Shown piece by piece: positions 1-8,894 of a stretch of 64,000 bases of DNA. The notes under the pieces are model-generated. The model did no database searches and had not been told where the DNA came from. It saw nothing but the letters and a program-made list of their open reading frames with translations. Within the stretch, counting starts at the first letter, position 1. Each line of letters opens with the position of its first letter. The stretch spans positions 1 through 64,000 of the forward strand of contig DYGX01000006.1 of the NCBI GenBank assembly GCA_020724465.1, read 5' to 3'. This DNA comes from Thermoflexus sp. (GTDB lineage Bacteria; Chloroflexota; Anaerolineae; Aggregatilineales; Aggregatilineaceae). A program made the translations under genes and the position numbers.

Positions 1-58
1 TTTCGTGAGGGCTGGAACTGGTATTTCTGCTCCGCCCTCCTGTCCGTTGTTAGTGTCG

Positions 59-161
59 CCCCCTCAGCCCTCGCACGCGGGGAGAACGGGAGCGCGCAGC
101 CCGTGAAAGCCCCTCTCCCCGCGACACTGTCGCAAGAGGGAGAGGGATTTGGGGTGAGGGC
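59..161. repeat. Dispersed composite intergenic repeat, copy 1
   Basis: The non-coding left edge carries a G/C-rich element made of a C-rich block (59-103) followed by a near-palindromic block (104-161). Its reverse complement closely matches 14230-14376, including a shared stretch TCGCGGGGAGAGGGGCTTTC. The two copies are therefore inverted relative to each other about 14 kb apart. No coding potential is evident. It could be a miniature mobile element or a structural intergenic repeat; that part is inference. Confidence 0.6.
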
Positions 162-186
162 CACCCCGTAAAGCTCATAACAGCCG

Positions 187-576
187 CTAGGCCGACTGGT
201 TGCGCAGACGTTCCTCGAAATTCTGCTGCAGCGCCAGATGCACCTGCTCGCCGGTAGACACGATCGCGGACAGAGCCGCTTCCAGCTCGGCGCCGAGGAT
301 GCCGCCGAACTCAGATAGCATCAGCGAAGCATAGCCGATCATCATCGTCAGCCCGCTGTTGATCTTATGCACGTGGATCGCCAGTGCCTCAGACGGCATC
401 GTCTGTCCCTCAAGCTGGCACCAGTCTTCCAGCCACTGCCGCGCTTTGACACTGCCTGCATAGATCATCTGGGCATAGGTGCTCTGTTCCTCGTTCAGAG
501 GTCCATAGCGCCCTTCAACCAGGGCGGCGGGCTGATCGAGGGCGAGCAGGCTTGCGCGTGCCTGTGCCAGATCCAT
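187..576 (-). CDS. Small HisKA-like (histidine-kinase dimerisation) protein without ATPase domain
   Basis: This encodes a 129-residue soluble protein of unknown role. Residues about 62-110 (HKINSGLTMMIGYASLMLSE and following) resemble the helical hairpin of histidine-kinase dimerisation domains, in which H-E-L-R-T-P-L is usual. An earlier stretch, GRYGPLNEEQ near residue 22, resembles the second helix of the same fold. There is no HATPase domain, so it cannot be a complete kinase. The ATG at 576 is preferred over an in-frame start at 639 because GGAG sits just upstream. It lies alone, downstream of nuoN and on the same strand. It could be a degenerate signalling adaptor; the function is not known. 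Confidence 0.55.
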   Translation of the reverse strand: MDLAQARASLLALDQPAALVEGRYGPLNEEQSTYAQMIYAGSVKARQWLEDWCQLEGQTMPSEALAIHVHKINSGLTMMIGYASLMLSEFGGILGAELEAALSAIVSTGEQVHLALQQNFEERLRNQSA

Positions 577-690
577 GGTTTTTCTCCATCCCCACGCGGC
601 GCTGTGATCGCTACTATAGTGGAGCCGCCGCCATCGCACAACTCGGCGCGGCGGTCCCGCTGGCGAATAGCCCTACCCGTCTAACAAACC

Positions 691-729
691 GCGCCCCTCT
701 GCCTGCATGTCGTACGGGCAGAAGGGCGC
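691..729 (-). terminator. Stem-loop after nuoN, possible operon terminator
   Basis: Arms 691-703 and 717-729 are complementary over 13 bp with one mismatch and a 13-nt loop. It starts 27 nt past the nuoN stop. There is no clear U-tract on the minus strand (only a weak T-rich patch), so termination is plausible rather than certain. Confidence 0.4.
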
Positions 730-755
730 AGCAGACGACGCGTGCGCGTCCCGAT

Positions 756-2276
756 TTAGAGCAGAATGTAGAGCGCGCGGGCCGCCTCGGTCGCCCAGTC
801 GACCAGCGGAGAAACCATGATCGTGCCGAAGAGCAGCACGCCCGCCGCCGCGATGCCCAACGCCCAGACATAGGGCGTATCGACCCGGACAGGCCGGCCA
901 TCCTCAGGGCCACGCTCCATGTACATCACCTTGACGACGATCAGATAGTAGTACAGCCCGATGATCACGTTGATGATACCGACCAGCGCCAGCCAGACCA
1001 TGTTGGCATCCACGGCGGCGCGGAACAGCAGGAACTTGCCCACGAACCCGGCCGCCGGTGGGATGCCCGCCAGGCTGAGCAGCGCCAGCGTCATCGCCAG
1101 CGCCAGCCACGGGCTGCGCCGGCTCAGGCCGGCGAAATCAGCGATCTGTTCGCTGCCGGTCGCGTTGGCAAAGAGGATCACCACGCCAAAGGCCAGTGCA
1201 TTGGTCAGCACGTACATGAACATGTAGAAGGTCACCGCTGCGGCGCCTTCCGCGCTTTTGTCAGTCGAGATCGCCGCCACGCCGATCAGGATGTAACCGG
1301 CGTGCGCGATGGTCGAATAGGCCAGCAGACGCTTGATATTCGTCTGCACCAGCGCCAGCACATTACCCAGCGTCATCGAGACGACCGACAGCACTGCCAC
1401 AAGCTGCACCCACAGCGCGCTGTAGTCCTTGACGCCTTCCAGCGCCCCCAACAGCCCTGCCGGCGGGAAGACCGCCAGGAAGAAACGCATCAGCAGGGCC
1501 ACGCTGCCCGCCTTGCTGGCCGTGCTCAGCAGCGTGGTGATCGGCGTGGGCGCGCCTTCGTAGACATCCGGCGTCCAGAAGTGGAAGGGCACCGCGCTGA
1601 TCTTGAACGCGAACCCGACCGCGACCAGCGCCAGCGAAACCGCCACCGCACCATCCGGCAGATCGCTGCGCCCCAGCACACCGCCGAGCCGGTAGATGTT
1701 CGTTTCGCCGGTAAAGCCGTAGAGCAAGCTGAGGCCGTAGAGCGTCAGCGCGGACGTAAACGCGCCGAACAGGAAGTATTTGAGGCCCGCCTCGCTGCTG
1801 CGCACGTCGCCGCGCAGATAGCCCACCAACAAATAGAGCGTGATCGACGTCATCTCCAGCGCGATGAACGCCATGATCAAATCGGCAGCCGCGCTCATCA
1901 GGCTGGCGCCGACCACCGCCACGATCAGCACGGCGTAGAAGTCGCCCCGGTGCTGCAGGCGCGGCACGCCCATCGTCACCAGGCAGCTCAGCGCGCCGCC
2001 CAGGATCACCATCGCCCGGAAGATCTGCGCGAGCTGGTCATGCCGGATCATCCCGCCCAGCAGCAACTGGTCGGAGACCTCGCCGGGCGGGGGTGCGAGC
2101 ACAAGCATCACGCCGATCACTGCCAGCAACCCGACGCCGGCCACGTAGCCCAGGTCGCGCTTGCGCGCGTCCGGCCAGACCACGTCCAGCGCCAGCAGGG
2201 CGACCGCCAGGATAGTCATCAGAATTTCCGGCAGAACAGCCAGAACGCTTGCCTGAACGTCAGTCGAGAAGTCCAA
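756..2276 (-). CDS. nuoN: NADH:quinone oxidoreductase subunit N
   Basis: A 506-residue polytopic membrane protein, one of the antiporter-like proton-pumping subunits of complex I (E. coli NuoN is about 485 residues). Family hallmarks visible are the glutamate helix ALEMTSITLYLLVGY, the segment VPFHFWTPDVYEGAPTPI, and the lysine-bearing NIKRLLAYSTIAHAGY. It begins one nucleotide after the upstream nuoM stop, so it is surely cotranscribed and probably translationally coupled. It is the last gene of the nuo operon, and the C-terminus ends in a hydrophobic helix as usual. The identification is secure. Confidence 0.95.
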   Translation of the reverse strand: MDFSTDVQASVLAVLPEILMTILAVALLALDVVWPDARKRDLGYVAGVGLLAVIGVMLVLAPPPGEVSDQLLLGGMIRHDQLAQIFRAMVILGGALSCLVTMGVPRLQHRGDFYAVLIVAVVGASLMSAAADLIMAFIALEMTSITLYLLVGYLRGDVRSSEAGLKYFLFGAFTSALTLYGLSLLYGFTGETNIYRLGGVLGRSDLPDGAVAVSLALVAVGFAFKISAVPFHFWTPDVYEGAPTPITTLLSTASKAGSVALLMRFFLAVFPPAGLLGALEGVKDYSALWVQLVAVLSVVSMTLGNVLALVQTNIKRLLAYSTIAHAGYILIGVAAISTDKSAEGAAAVTFYMFMYVLTNALAFGVVILFANATGSEQIADFAGLSRRSPWLALAMTLALLSLAGIPPAAGFVGKFLLFRAAVDANMVWLALVGIINVIIGLYYYLIVVKVMYMERGPEDGRPVRVDTPYVWALGIAAAGVLLFGTIMVSPLVDWATEAARALYILL

Positions 2277-2277
2277 C

Positions 2278-3885
2278 TTAACCTCCCAGCATCGAGACGA
2301 TCGGCTTGACGCCCGACTCGATCATCGGCGCCATGACCTTCGGATAGACGCCCAGCAGCACCAGCCAGAAGATCAGGATCCCCAGCGCGATCTTGTCGTA
2401 GACGGTGATGCGCGAGACCGCCGGGAAACGTTCTTCATCGAACTCGCCGAAGAAGACTTGTCCGACCACGCGCAGCACGTAGGCCGCCGTGATGATGATG
2501 CCCAGCGCGGCCACGATGGCGATCGCGCCGTAGTAGTTGAAGCTATCGGTCGGCCAGGTTGCGATCGGCTCTGTGACAGGGCCGTGCCACAGCCCGACGA
2601 AGATCGGGAACTCCGCCACAAAGCCGCTCAGCCCTGGCATGCCCATGCTGACGAAGCCGCCGACGATGAAGGCCACCGCCACCAGCGGCAGCTTTTGGAC
2701 GAACCCGCCCAGGCTGGGGATGTCGCGCGTGTGCGCCCGGTCGTAGACCATGCCGACGCAGGCGAAGAAGAGCGCCGTCATCACACCGTGGCTAAACATC
2801 TGCAGGCCCGCGCCGGTCATGCCGGTGACGTTCATCGTCGCGAAGCCCATGCTCACCAGCCCCATGTGGCTGACCGAGCTGAAGCCGATCACATATTTGA
2901 AGTCGCGCTGGCGCATGGCGATCAGCGCGCCGTAGACGACGTTGATCAGCGTCAGGAAGATGATCCAGGGCAGGTGCGCGCGCGCGCCATCCGGTAGAAG
3001 CTGGACGCCGACGCGCAGCGCCGCAAACGCGCCGAGCTTCATCAACACCCCCGCGTGGATCATCGAGACGGCCGTCGGCGCAGCGACGTGACCGTCCGGG
3101 CTCCAGTTGTGGAACGGCCAGACGCCCGCCAGCACGCCGAAGCCGATGAAGATGGCCGGGAACCACAGCCGGGCGGTCGAGACGCCCGTCCAGTCCGCGA
3201 AGGGCTGGTCGAAGACTCCCGCCTGCGCGGCGGCGTGCAGCGCGCGGAAGTCGAAGCTGTAGTCGCCGGTGCCGGTCGCCGCGCCCGCCTTGAAGTACAG
3301 CACCAGCAGGCCGACCAGCGCCACCACCGAGCCAACCAGGATGTAGAGCGTCAGCTTCATGGCGGCGTATTCGCGCGTCTTGGCCCACCCCCAGATGACG
3401 ATCAGGAAGTACATCGGGAAGATCGCCAGCTCGTAGAAGAAGAACAGCACGAACAGATCGACCGCCACGAAGACCCCGAACACGCCTGCCACCAGCAGCA
3501 GGAAGAACGCCATGAACTCGCGCGTGCGGTCTTCGATCCCCCACGAGATCAGCACGCCGGTGAAGCCCGCCAGCGCGGTCAGCAGCACCATCGGCGCGGC
3601 GATGCCATCGACGCCCAGGTGCCAGCTAATGCCGACCGACTCGATCCACTTGACGTGGTCCTCGAAGGCGAAGTAGACCTCGCCCTGTTCGGCGGCGGCA
3701 TTGGCCGCGTTGACGTCGTAGCCGAAGAACACGCCCAGCGCCAGCAGCAGCACGACGCCGGTTGTCACGGCAGCGATGATCCGCGCCGCGTCTTTTTGCT
3801 CTTTGGGGAGCAGCAGGATGACAACCGCGCCCAGCACCGGCACGAGCAGGATGCCTGTCAACACTCCGCTGAACGTAATCACCAT
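2278..3885 (-). CDS. nuoM: NADH:quinone oxidoreductase subunit M, second copy
   Basis: A 535-residue antiporter-like subunit of the complex I membrane arm. Motifs include FFFYELAIFPMYFL (the key glutamate of TM5), WPFHNWSPDGHVAAPT, and the discontinuous-helix segment around FKYVIGFSSVSHMG. It is one of two adjacent NuoM-type genes and is closer to ordinary NuoM length (E. coli about 509). It follows the other nuoM after 62 nt and precedes nuoN by 1 nt. Together with the partner gene and the long lateral helix of NuoL it suggests an enlarged proton-pumping arm. The paralogues are clearly divergent, so this is not a recent duplication. Confidence 0.93.
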   Translation of the reverse strand: MVITFSGVLTGILLVPVLGAVVILLLPKEQKDAARIIAAVTTGVVLLLALGVFFGYDVNAANAAAEQGEVYFAFEDHVKWIESVGISWHLGVDGIAAPMVLLTALAGFTGVLISWGIEDRTREFMAFFLLLVAGVFGVFVAVDLFVLFFFYELAIFPMYFLIVIWGWAKTREYAAMKLTLYILVGSVVALVGLLVLYFKAGAATGTGDYSFDFRALHAAAQAGVFDQPFADWTGVSTARLWFPAIFIGFGVLAGVWPFHNWSPDGHVAAPTAVSMIHAGVLMKLGAFAALRVGVQLLPDGARAHLPWIIFLTLINVVYGALIAMRQRDFKYVIGFSSVSHMGLVSMGFATMNVTGMTGAGLQMFSHGVMTALFFACVGMVYDRAHTRDIPSLGGFVQKLPLVAVAFIVGGFVSMGMPGLSGFVAEFPIFVGLWHGPVTEPIATWPTDSFNYYGAIAIVAALGIIITAAYVLRVVGQVFFGEFDEERFPAVSRITVYDKIALGILIFWLVLLGVYPKVMAPMIESGVKPIVSMLGG

Positions 3886-3947
3886 AGACTAAAGGCCTCC
3901 TCTAACCGCACGAGGGCCGGCCCTGCGCCCTCGCCGTGCCTGTGTCG

Positions 3948-5672
3948 TTAGCCGCCCAGAAAACGGACCACGCCATCATTAATCACATCCAGGATGAGGC
4001 GGGGATACAGCCCCAGGACCAGCATCAGCACCGCCAGCGGAGCCAGCGCCAGGATCTCGCGCCGGTCAATTTCCAGCCTGTGATGCGTCCGGTCGTACTC
4101 GGCCCACTCGGTGTTGTACGGGCCGTGCAGCACCTTCTGGATCGCCTTGAGCACGTAGATGCCGGTCACCAGCAGCCCTACCATGCTCAACAGCACATAG
4201 GGCATGTAGAACTCCACCGACCCGGCGACCACCAGATATTCGCCCACAAAGCCGTTCAGCCCCGGCAGGCCCAGCGAGGCCATGCTCACGAAAATGAGCA
4301 GCGCGCCGTAGATCGGGATGATGTCCCACAAACCGCCGAAGCGCCTCAGGTCCCGCGTGTGCGTCTTGCGATAGAGCGCGCCGACCAGCAGGAACATCCC
4401 CGCGCTGGACAGGCCGTGATTGAACATCTGGAGCACCGCGCCGTTGAGCGCGATGGTCGCTTCGTGCCGGTCCGCCTCGAAGCGTTCCTCGGTGTACAGC
4501 GTGTCCACCTTCTCGCGCGCCAGCCGCTGAGACCGCATCTCTTCCGAGGACAAGTCGATCCCGGCGGCGTTGGCGTGCAACACCCAATCGCTGTTGGCGC
4601 GCGCCCAGACGTTGCCGTACATCAGCGCGGCGACCGCCAGCCCCAGCACCACAAAGCCCATGTGGTTCACCGAGGAATAGGCCACCAGCCGTTTGAAGTC
4701 ATCCTGGCCCCAGGCCGCCAGCGCGCCCAGGATGATCCCAAGCACCGCCAGAAAGCCGAGGATGCTCGCCAGGTTATAGTCCATGCTGAACAGCGTGCGC
4801 TGCACCACCCACTCGCGCGGGAAGAGCGGGATCGCCAGCCGCAGGAACCCGTAGGCACCCAGCTTGAGCAGCACGCCCGCCAGCAGCATCGAGCCGGCGG
4901 TTGGGGCCTCGGTGTGCGCGTCTGGCAACCACGTGTGGAACGGCCAGGCCGGGATCTTGATCAGGAACGCGACCGCGAACCCCAGCAGCGCGTAGTATTT
5001 GGCGATGTCCACGTTCACACCCAGGATCGTGTTCGCCTGGCCGGTAAAGGCCGGCCACTCGCGCAGCATGACCGGGATGTCGAAGCTGCCCACCGACAGG
5101 CCGATCAACTGCGTGGCGAGCAGCAGGCCCAGCGACCCGGCCATGGTGTAGAGGAAGAACTTGTTCGCTGCGTAGCGTCGGTTCTCCCCGCCCCACAGGT
5201 AGATCAGGAAGTACATCGGGACAAGGCCGATCTCCCAGAACAGGAAGAAGATCACCATGTCCAGCGCCACGAACACGCCCAGCATCCCGGTTTCAAGAAA
5301 CAGGAACAGCGCCATATGCACCGGGACGCGATCGGTGATCTCAAATGAGATCAGGATCGCCAGCGGGACCAGCAGAGCGGTCAGCAGCACCATCGTCGCG
5401 CTCAGGCCATCCACGCCCACATGCCACGACGCGTTAAGCTGCGGGAACCACTCGACCTGGTACTCGTACGCCCATTCGTCCGGCCCCGGCGGGTTGGTCT
5501 GCACGTTCACGAAAACCACGATCGCCATCACCAGCACGACCAGGCTGACTCCCAGCGCCAGCCAGCGCGCAAGCTGCGCCTTGTGGCCCGGCAGCGCGAA
5601 GACGACGATCGCCCCCAGCAGCGGCAGCAGAGTCAGCGTCGTGAGAAAGTCTCCGGGAATGAAATCGAACAT
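3948..5672 (-). CDS. nuoM: NADH:quinone oxidoreductase subunit M, first copy, with hydrophilic insertion
   Basis: A 574-residue antiporter-like subunit. Typical elements are LFWEIGLVPMYFLIYLWGG (TM5 glutamate), PAWPFHTWLPDAHTEAPT, and DDFKRLVAYSSVNHMGFV. It is longer than usual because about 60 mostly charged residues (4443-4622) sit between the helix ending VAALMYG and the conserved LNGAVLQMFNHGLS, where other NuoM proteins have a short loop. It lies 18 nt downstream of nuoL. The assignment to NuoM is firm; the role of the insertion is unknown, and it could contact a neighbouring antiporter subunit or a peripheral partner. Confidence 0.93.
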   Translation of the reverse strand: MFDFIPGDFLTTLTLLPLLGAIVVFALPGHKAQLARWLALGVSLVVLVMAIVVFVNVQTNPPGPDEWAYEYQVEWFPQLNASWHVGVDGLSATMVLLTALLVPLAILISFEITDRVPVHMALFLFLETGMLGVFVALDMVIFFLFWEIGLVPMYFLIYLWGGENRRYAANKFFLYTMAGSLGLLLATQLIGLSVGSFDIPVMLREWPAFTGQANTILGVNVDIAKYYALLGFAVAFLIKIPAWPFHTWLPDAHTEAPTAGSMLLAGVLLKLGAYGFLRLAIPLFPREWVVQRTLFSMDYNLASILGFLAVLGIILGALAAWGQDDFKRLVAYSSVNHMGFVVLGLAVAALMYGNVWARANSDWVLHANAAGIDLSSEEMRSQRLAREKVDTLYTEERFEADRHEATIALNGAVLQMFNHGLSSAGMFLLVGALYRKTHTRDLRRFGGLWDIIPIYGALLIFVSMASLGLPGLNGFVGEYLVVAGSVEFYMPYVLLSMVGLLVTGIYVLKAIQKVLHGPYNTEWAEYDRTHHRLEIDRREILALAPLAVLMLVLGLYPRLILDVINDGVVRFLGG

Positions 5673-5690
5673 TGAGCTGCGCCTCCGCCC

Positions 5691-7964
5691 TTAGCGAACC
5701 TGGAGCAAGAACAGCGTGCCAATCGCCAGCAGCCCCAGCGTGACGAACAGCAAATATTGCTGGATTCGCCCGGTCTGCACCTGGCGGAACCAAGCGGCAA
5801 AGTCGCCGATGGCGCGCGGGATGCCATCCCCCACGCCGTCGATCACCACGGTATTGAAGCGTTTGAACGCCTCGCCGAGCCAGATGAACGTCTCGGCGAT
5901 CGTCTCCAGCACGCCGTCGATCGTCTCTTTGTCGATGGCCTGGATGACGATATGCGTGGCAAACCATTCCGCCGGCTGCACCAGATAGCGGCGATAGAGC
6001 AGGTCGATGTAGAAGCGGTTCTGCAGCGCGCGCCAGACGCCTGCGCCCAGCGCCCGCTCAGTCGGATCGACCGCGCCCTCGGCCAGCGGCCGCCGCCCGT
6101 ACACCCACCAGCCCAGGCCCAGACCGCCGAGCGCGATCACGATGCTGAGCAGAACCGGCAGGCCGTCCAGGTCGAACACCGGCGGGTGCTCCAATAGAGT
6201 CCCGCTCAAGAACTCGTGCAGCGGGTTATCGAGCGCGCCCAGCAGCGGGAAGTCCGTGTGGACGCCGATAAATCCGGCGAAGACGGCGAAGAAAGCCAGC
6301 ACGATGAGCGGGAACTCCATCTGGCGTGCGGCGACCTCGTCCTCGCGGCGAACCGGCTCGGTTTCCAGCCGGCGCGCCTTGCCCCAGCGCGTGTTCGCCC
6401 ACCAGTTGCGCAGCGAGCCAAGCCCCGCGTAGCGGGCCGCCGCGCTGCGCGGCGCCCCCCAGAATGTCAGGAACCACATCCGCGCGGTGTAGAACGCGGT
6501 CAGCAGCGCCGCCAGCACCAGCATCACCAGCACGAACAGCGCCAGCGGGAAGCCCTCGCCCGTCCCGTGCCAGGCCTCGGCAATGATCTCGTCCTTCGAC
6601 CAGAACCCGGCCGTGATCAGCGGGAAGCCCGCCAGCGAAAGCCCGCCGATCGCCATCGTGATGGCGGTCACCGGGATGCGATCCAGCAGCCCGCCCATGC
6701 GCCGCACGTCGTTGGGCGGCGCCACGTAGTCCATCACCAGCCCGTCCGGCTCCGGCACTTCCTCGTGCGGGTGGCCGTGTTCGTGGGCGTGGTGCTCGCC
6801 GTGCTCCATCGCATGAATGACCACGCCGGACGCCATGAACAACAGCGCCTTGAAAAACGCGTGATTGATCAGGTGGAACGCCGCCGCGACCCACGCGCCG
6901 ATCCCCAGCGCGGCCACCATATAGCCGAGCTGGCTGACCGTCGAATAGGCCAGGATGCGCTTGATGTCGTTCTGGCCGACGGCCAGCACCGCCGCGAACA
7001 ACGCGGTGAAGCCGCCCACCAGCCCCATCATCACCATCGGGGCGCTGAAATCGCCGTGGTGGAAGTCCGCCCCGGCAGAAAGCAGCGGGAACATGCGCAC
7101 CAGCATGTACACGCCGGCGGAAACCATCGTCGCGGCGTGGATCATCGCGCTGACGGGTGTCGGGCCTTCCATCGCGTCCGGCAGCCAGACATGCAGTGGG
7201 AACTGCGAGCTTTTGCCGATCGTGCCGATCACCAGCAGGATGCCGACCACCGCCGCCACGCTGCCGCCGAACAGCACCGCCGGCGACAGCTCCGGATCGC
7301 TCAGGTGGTGCAGCATCTCTTCGTTGTAGAGAATGTCGCGGAAGTTGAGCGTCCCCGCCTCGATGAACAGATAGCCGATGCCCACCAGCATCAGCACATC
7401 CGCCACACGCGTCGTCATAAACGCCTTGACGCCCGCCTGCATCGCGCTCTTCTTGTGGAACCAGAACCCGATCAGCAGATACGAGCAGAGGCCCATCACT
7501 TCCCAGCCGACAAACAGCATCAGCAGGTTGTCGGCTAGCACCAGCGTCAGCATCGCCCCGGCAAAGAGCGAGATGAAGGCAAAGAAGCGCGTGTTGTGCG
7601 GATCATCGCGCATGTAGCCGAGCGAGTAGATGAAAATGAGCAGGCACGTCAGCGGGACCATCAGCAGCATGTACGCCGTCAGCGGGTCCACCAGCACGCC
7701 CATTCGGAAGGTGGCAGTCCCCAGCGTCAGCCAGTCGATAGTGCTGCCGAAGACTTCCCTACCCAATTCGACATCGGAAGCCCAGACGACCTTGACGAAC
7801 TCGATCAGGCTGAGCACCCAGGCGATCACGATGCCGCTCAGGGCCACGATGTGGCTGAGGGTCCGGCTGCGCGAGGTGAACAGCACGATGATCAGAAAGC
7901 TGAGCAGCGGAAAGAACAGGATCAGCCAGGGCAGGTAGTCGGCGTCAAACCAGTTGATATCCAT
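5691..7964 (-). CDS. nuoL: NADH:quinone oxidoreductase subunit L with extended lateral helix
   Basis: A 757-residue distal pumping subunit of complex I (E. coli about 613). Conserved parts are GWEVMGLCSYLLIGFWF, SQFPLHVWLPDAMEGPTPVS, and NDIKRILAYSTVSQLGYM. Three extras explain the length: a His-rich loop (6759-6809), an Arg-rich loop after the WFLTFWGA helix, and a lengthened segment between the penultimate and last membrane helices. That segment (residues about 665-735) is about 71 residues, against roughly 40 in E. coli-type NuoL from memory. It contains two IDGV-starting repeats 26 residues apart. A longer lateral helix would be expected if it spans an additional NuoM. The gene is preceded by nuoK. 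Confidence 0.95.
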   Translation of the reverse strand: MDINWFDADYLPWLILFFPLLSFLIIVLFTSRSRTLSHIVALSGIVIAWVLSLIEFVKVVWASDVELGREVFGSTIDWLTLGTATFRMGVLVDPLTAYMLLMVPLTCLLIFIYSLGYMRDDPHNTRFFAFISLFAGAMLTLVLADNLLMLFVGWEVMGLCSYLLIGFWFHKKSAMQAGVKAFMTTRVADVLMLVGIGYLFIEAGTLNFRDILYNEEMLHHLSDPELSPAVLFGGSVAAVVGILLVIGTIGKSSQFPLHVWLPDAMEGPTPVSAMIHAATMVSAGVYMLVRMFPLLSAGADFHHGDFSAPMVMMGLVGGFTALFAAVLAVGQNDIKRILAYSTVSQLGYMVAALGIGAWVAAAFHLINHAFFKALLFMASGVVIHAMEHGEHHAHEHGHPHEEVPEPDGLVMDYVAPPNDVRRMGGLLDRIPVTAITMAIGGLSLAGFPLITAGFWSKDEIIAEAWHGTGEGFPLALFVLVMLVLAALLTAFYTARMWFLTFWGAPRSAAARYAGLGSLRNWWANTRWGKARRLETEPVRREDEVAARQMEFPLIVLAFFAVFAGFIGVHTDFPLLGALDNPLHEFLSGTLLEHPPVFDLDGLPVLLSIVIALGGLGLGWWVYGRRPLAEGAVDPTERALGAGVWRALQNRFYIDLLYRRYLVQPAEWFATHIVIQAIDKETIDGVLETIAETFIWLGEAFKRFNTVVIDGVGDGIPRAIGDFAAWFRQVQTGRIQQYLLFVTLGLLAIGTLFLLQVR

Positions 7965-7994
7965 AAGCGCTATCCCAAGTGTAGGCGTGGCCGA

Positions 7995-8303
7995 TCACCA
8001 CTTCAGCAGGTCGACGTCGTCGGCAACCACAGACCGGCGCTGGCGGTAGATGTTGATGATCAGCGCCAGACCGACGGCGACCTCGGCAGCCGCCACAACG
8101 AAAACAAACGCGGCGAAGACCTGCCCGCCCACCTGCGCGGGCTGGTTGTAGCGCCAGAACGCCACCAGGTTGATGTTCGCCGCGTTCAACATCAGTTCAA
8201 TGCTCATCAAGATCGCGATCGCGTTGCGGCGCGCCAGCACGCCGTACATCCCGATGCTGAACAGGCCCGCCGCAACCAGTAAATACATCCAGAGCGGAAC
8301 CAT
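7995..8303 (-). CDS. nuoK: NADH:quinone oxidoreductase subunit K
   Basis: A 102-residue, three-helix subunit of the complex I membrane arm, matching the usual length of about 100. The two membrane-embedded glutamates needed for proton transfer are present in [13 protein letters not shown] and [12 protein letters not shown]. It lies 6 nt after nuoJ and 30 nt before nuoL on the same strand, in the canonical J-K-L order. The short hydrophilic tail ending DDVDLLKW is unremarkable. Confidence 0.96.
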   Translation of the reverse strand: MVPLWMYLLVAAGLFSIGMYGVLARRNAIAILMSIELMLNAANINLVAFWRYNQPAQVGGQVFAAFVFVVAAAEVAVGLALIINIYRQRRSVVADDVDLLKW

Positions 8304-8309
8304 CGCTGT

Positions 8310-8885
8310 TTACTCCTGCGCCCCGGCCTGGGGAGCCTCGTCCTCGGCGCCGCGCGCCGGACGCACCAGCATCACCGCGCCGACCAGCGCCGCCATCAGC
8401 AAGACCGACGCCACCTCGAACGGCAGCATATACCCCTGGGGATCAACAAACGCCTCGCCCAGCCGCGCCATGCTATCCGCGGGCACGGGCGGCGGGTTCT
8501 TCTCGGTGAACACCGCGCTCCACCCTTCGACGCCCAGCTCGCTCATGAGCGGGGTCACGATCGACACCAGCAACGCGAAAAGCACCACCGCCACCACCAC
8601 GCCCGCGATCCACTGGCTGTTGGTCGGGCGAACCGCCGTCACCTGAGGGGTGAGCATAATGGCGAAGATGATCAAAATCGCGATCGCGCCGATGTAGACC
8701 ACCACCTGGATCCCGGCCAGGAAGGGCGCCGTCAGCAGTGCAAATAGCCCCGCCACCCCAAACAGGCTCAGCATCAGGAACAGGGCAGCGTGGAACAGGT
8801 TGCGCGTGGTGACGACCATCAGCGCCCCGCCCAGCGTGATCAGGCTAAACAGCAAGAAAACCAGAGATTCGACCGTTAGCTCCAC
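8310..8885 (-). CDS. nuoJ: NADH:quinone oxidoreductase subunit J
   Basis: A 191-residue polytopic subunit of complex I (E. coli about 184). The pi-bulge helix region is recognisable as QVVVYIGAIAILIIFAIML. The C-terminal half has the usual variable loop and a last hydrophobic helix, VASVLLMAALVGAVMLV. It starts 9 nt after nuoH stops and ends 6 nt before nuoK, consistent with tight cotranscription. Confidence 0.96.
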   Translation of the reverse strand: MELTVESLVFLLFSLITLGGALMVVTTRNLFHAALFLMLSLFGVAGLFALLTAPFLAGIQVVVYIGAIAILIIFAIMLTPQVTAVRPTNSQWIAGVVVAVVLFALLVSIVTPLMSELGVEGWSAVFTEKNPPPVPADSMARLGEAFVDPQGYMLPFEVASVLLMAALVGAVMLVRPARGAEDEAPQAGAQE

Positions 8886-8894
8886 GCGGACCTC

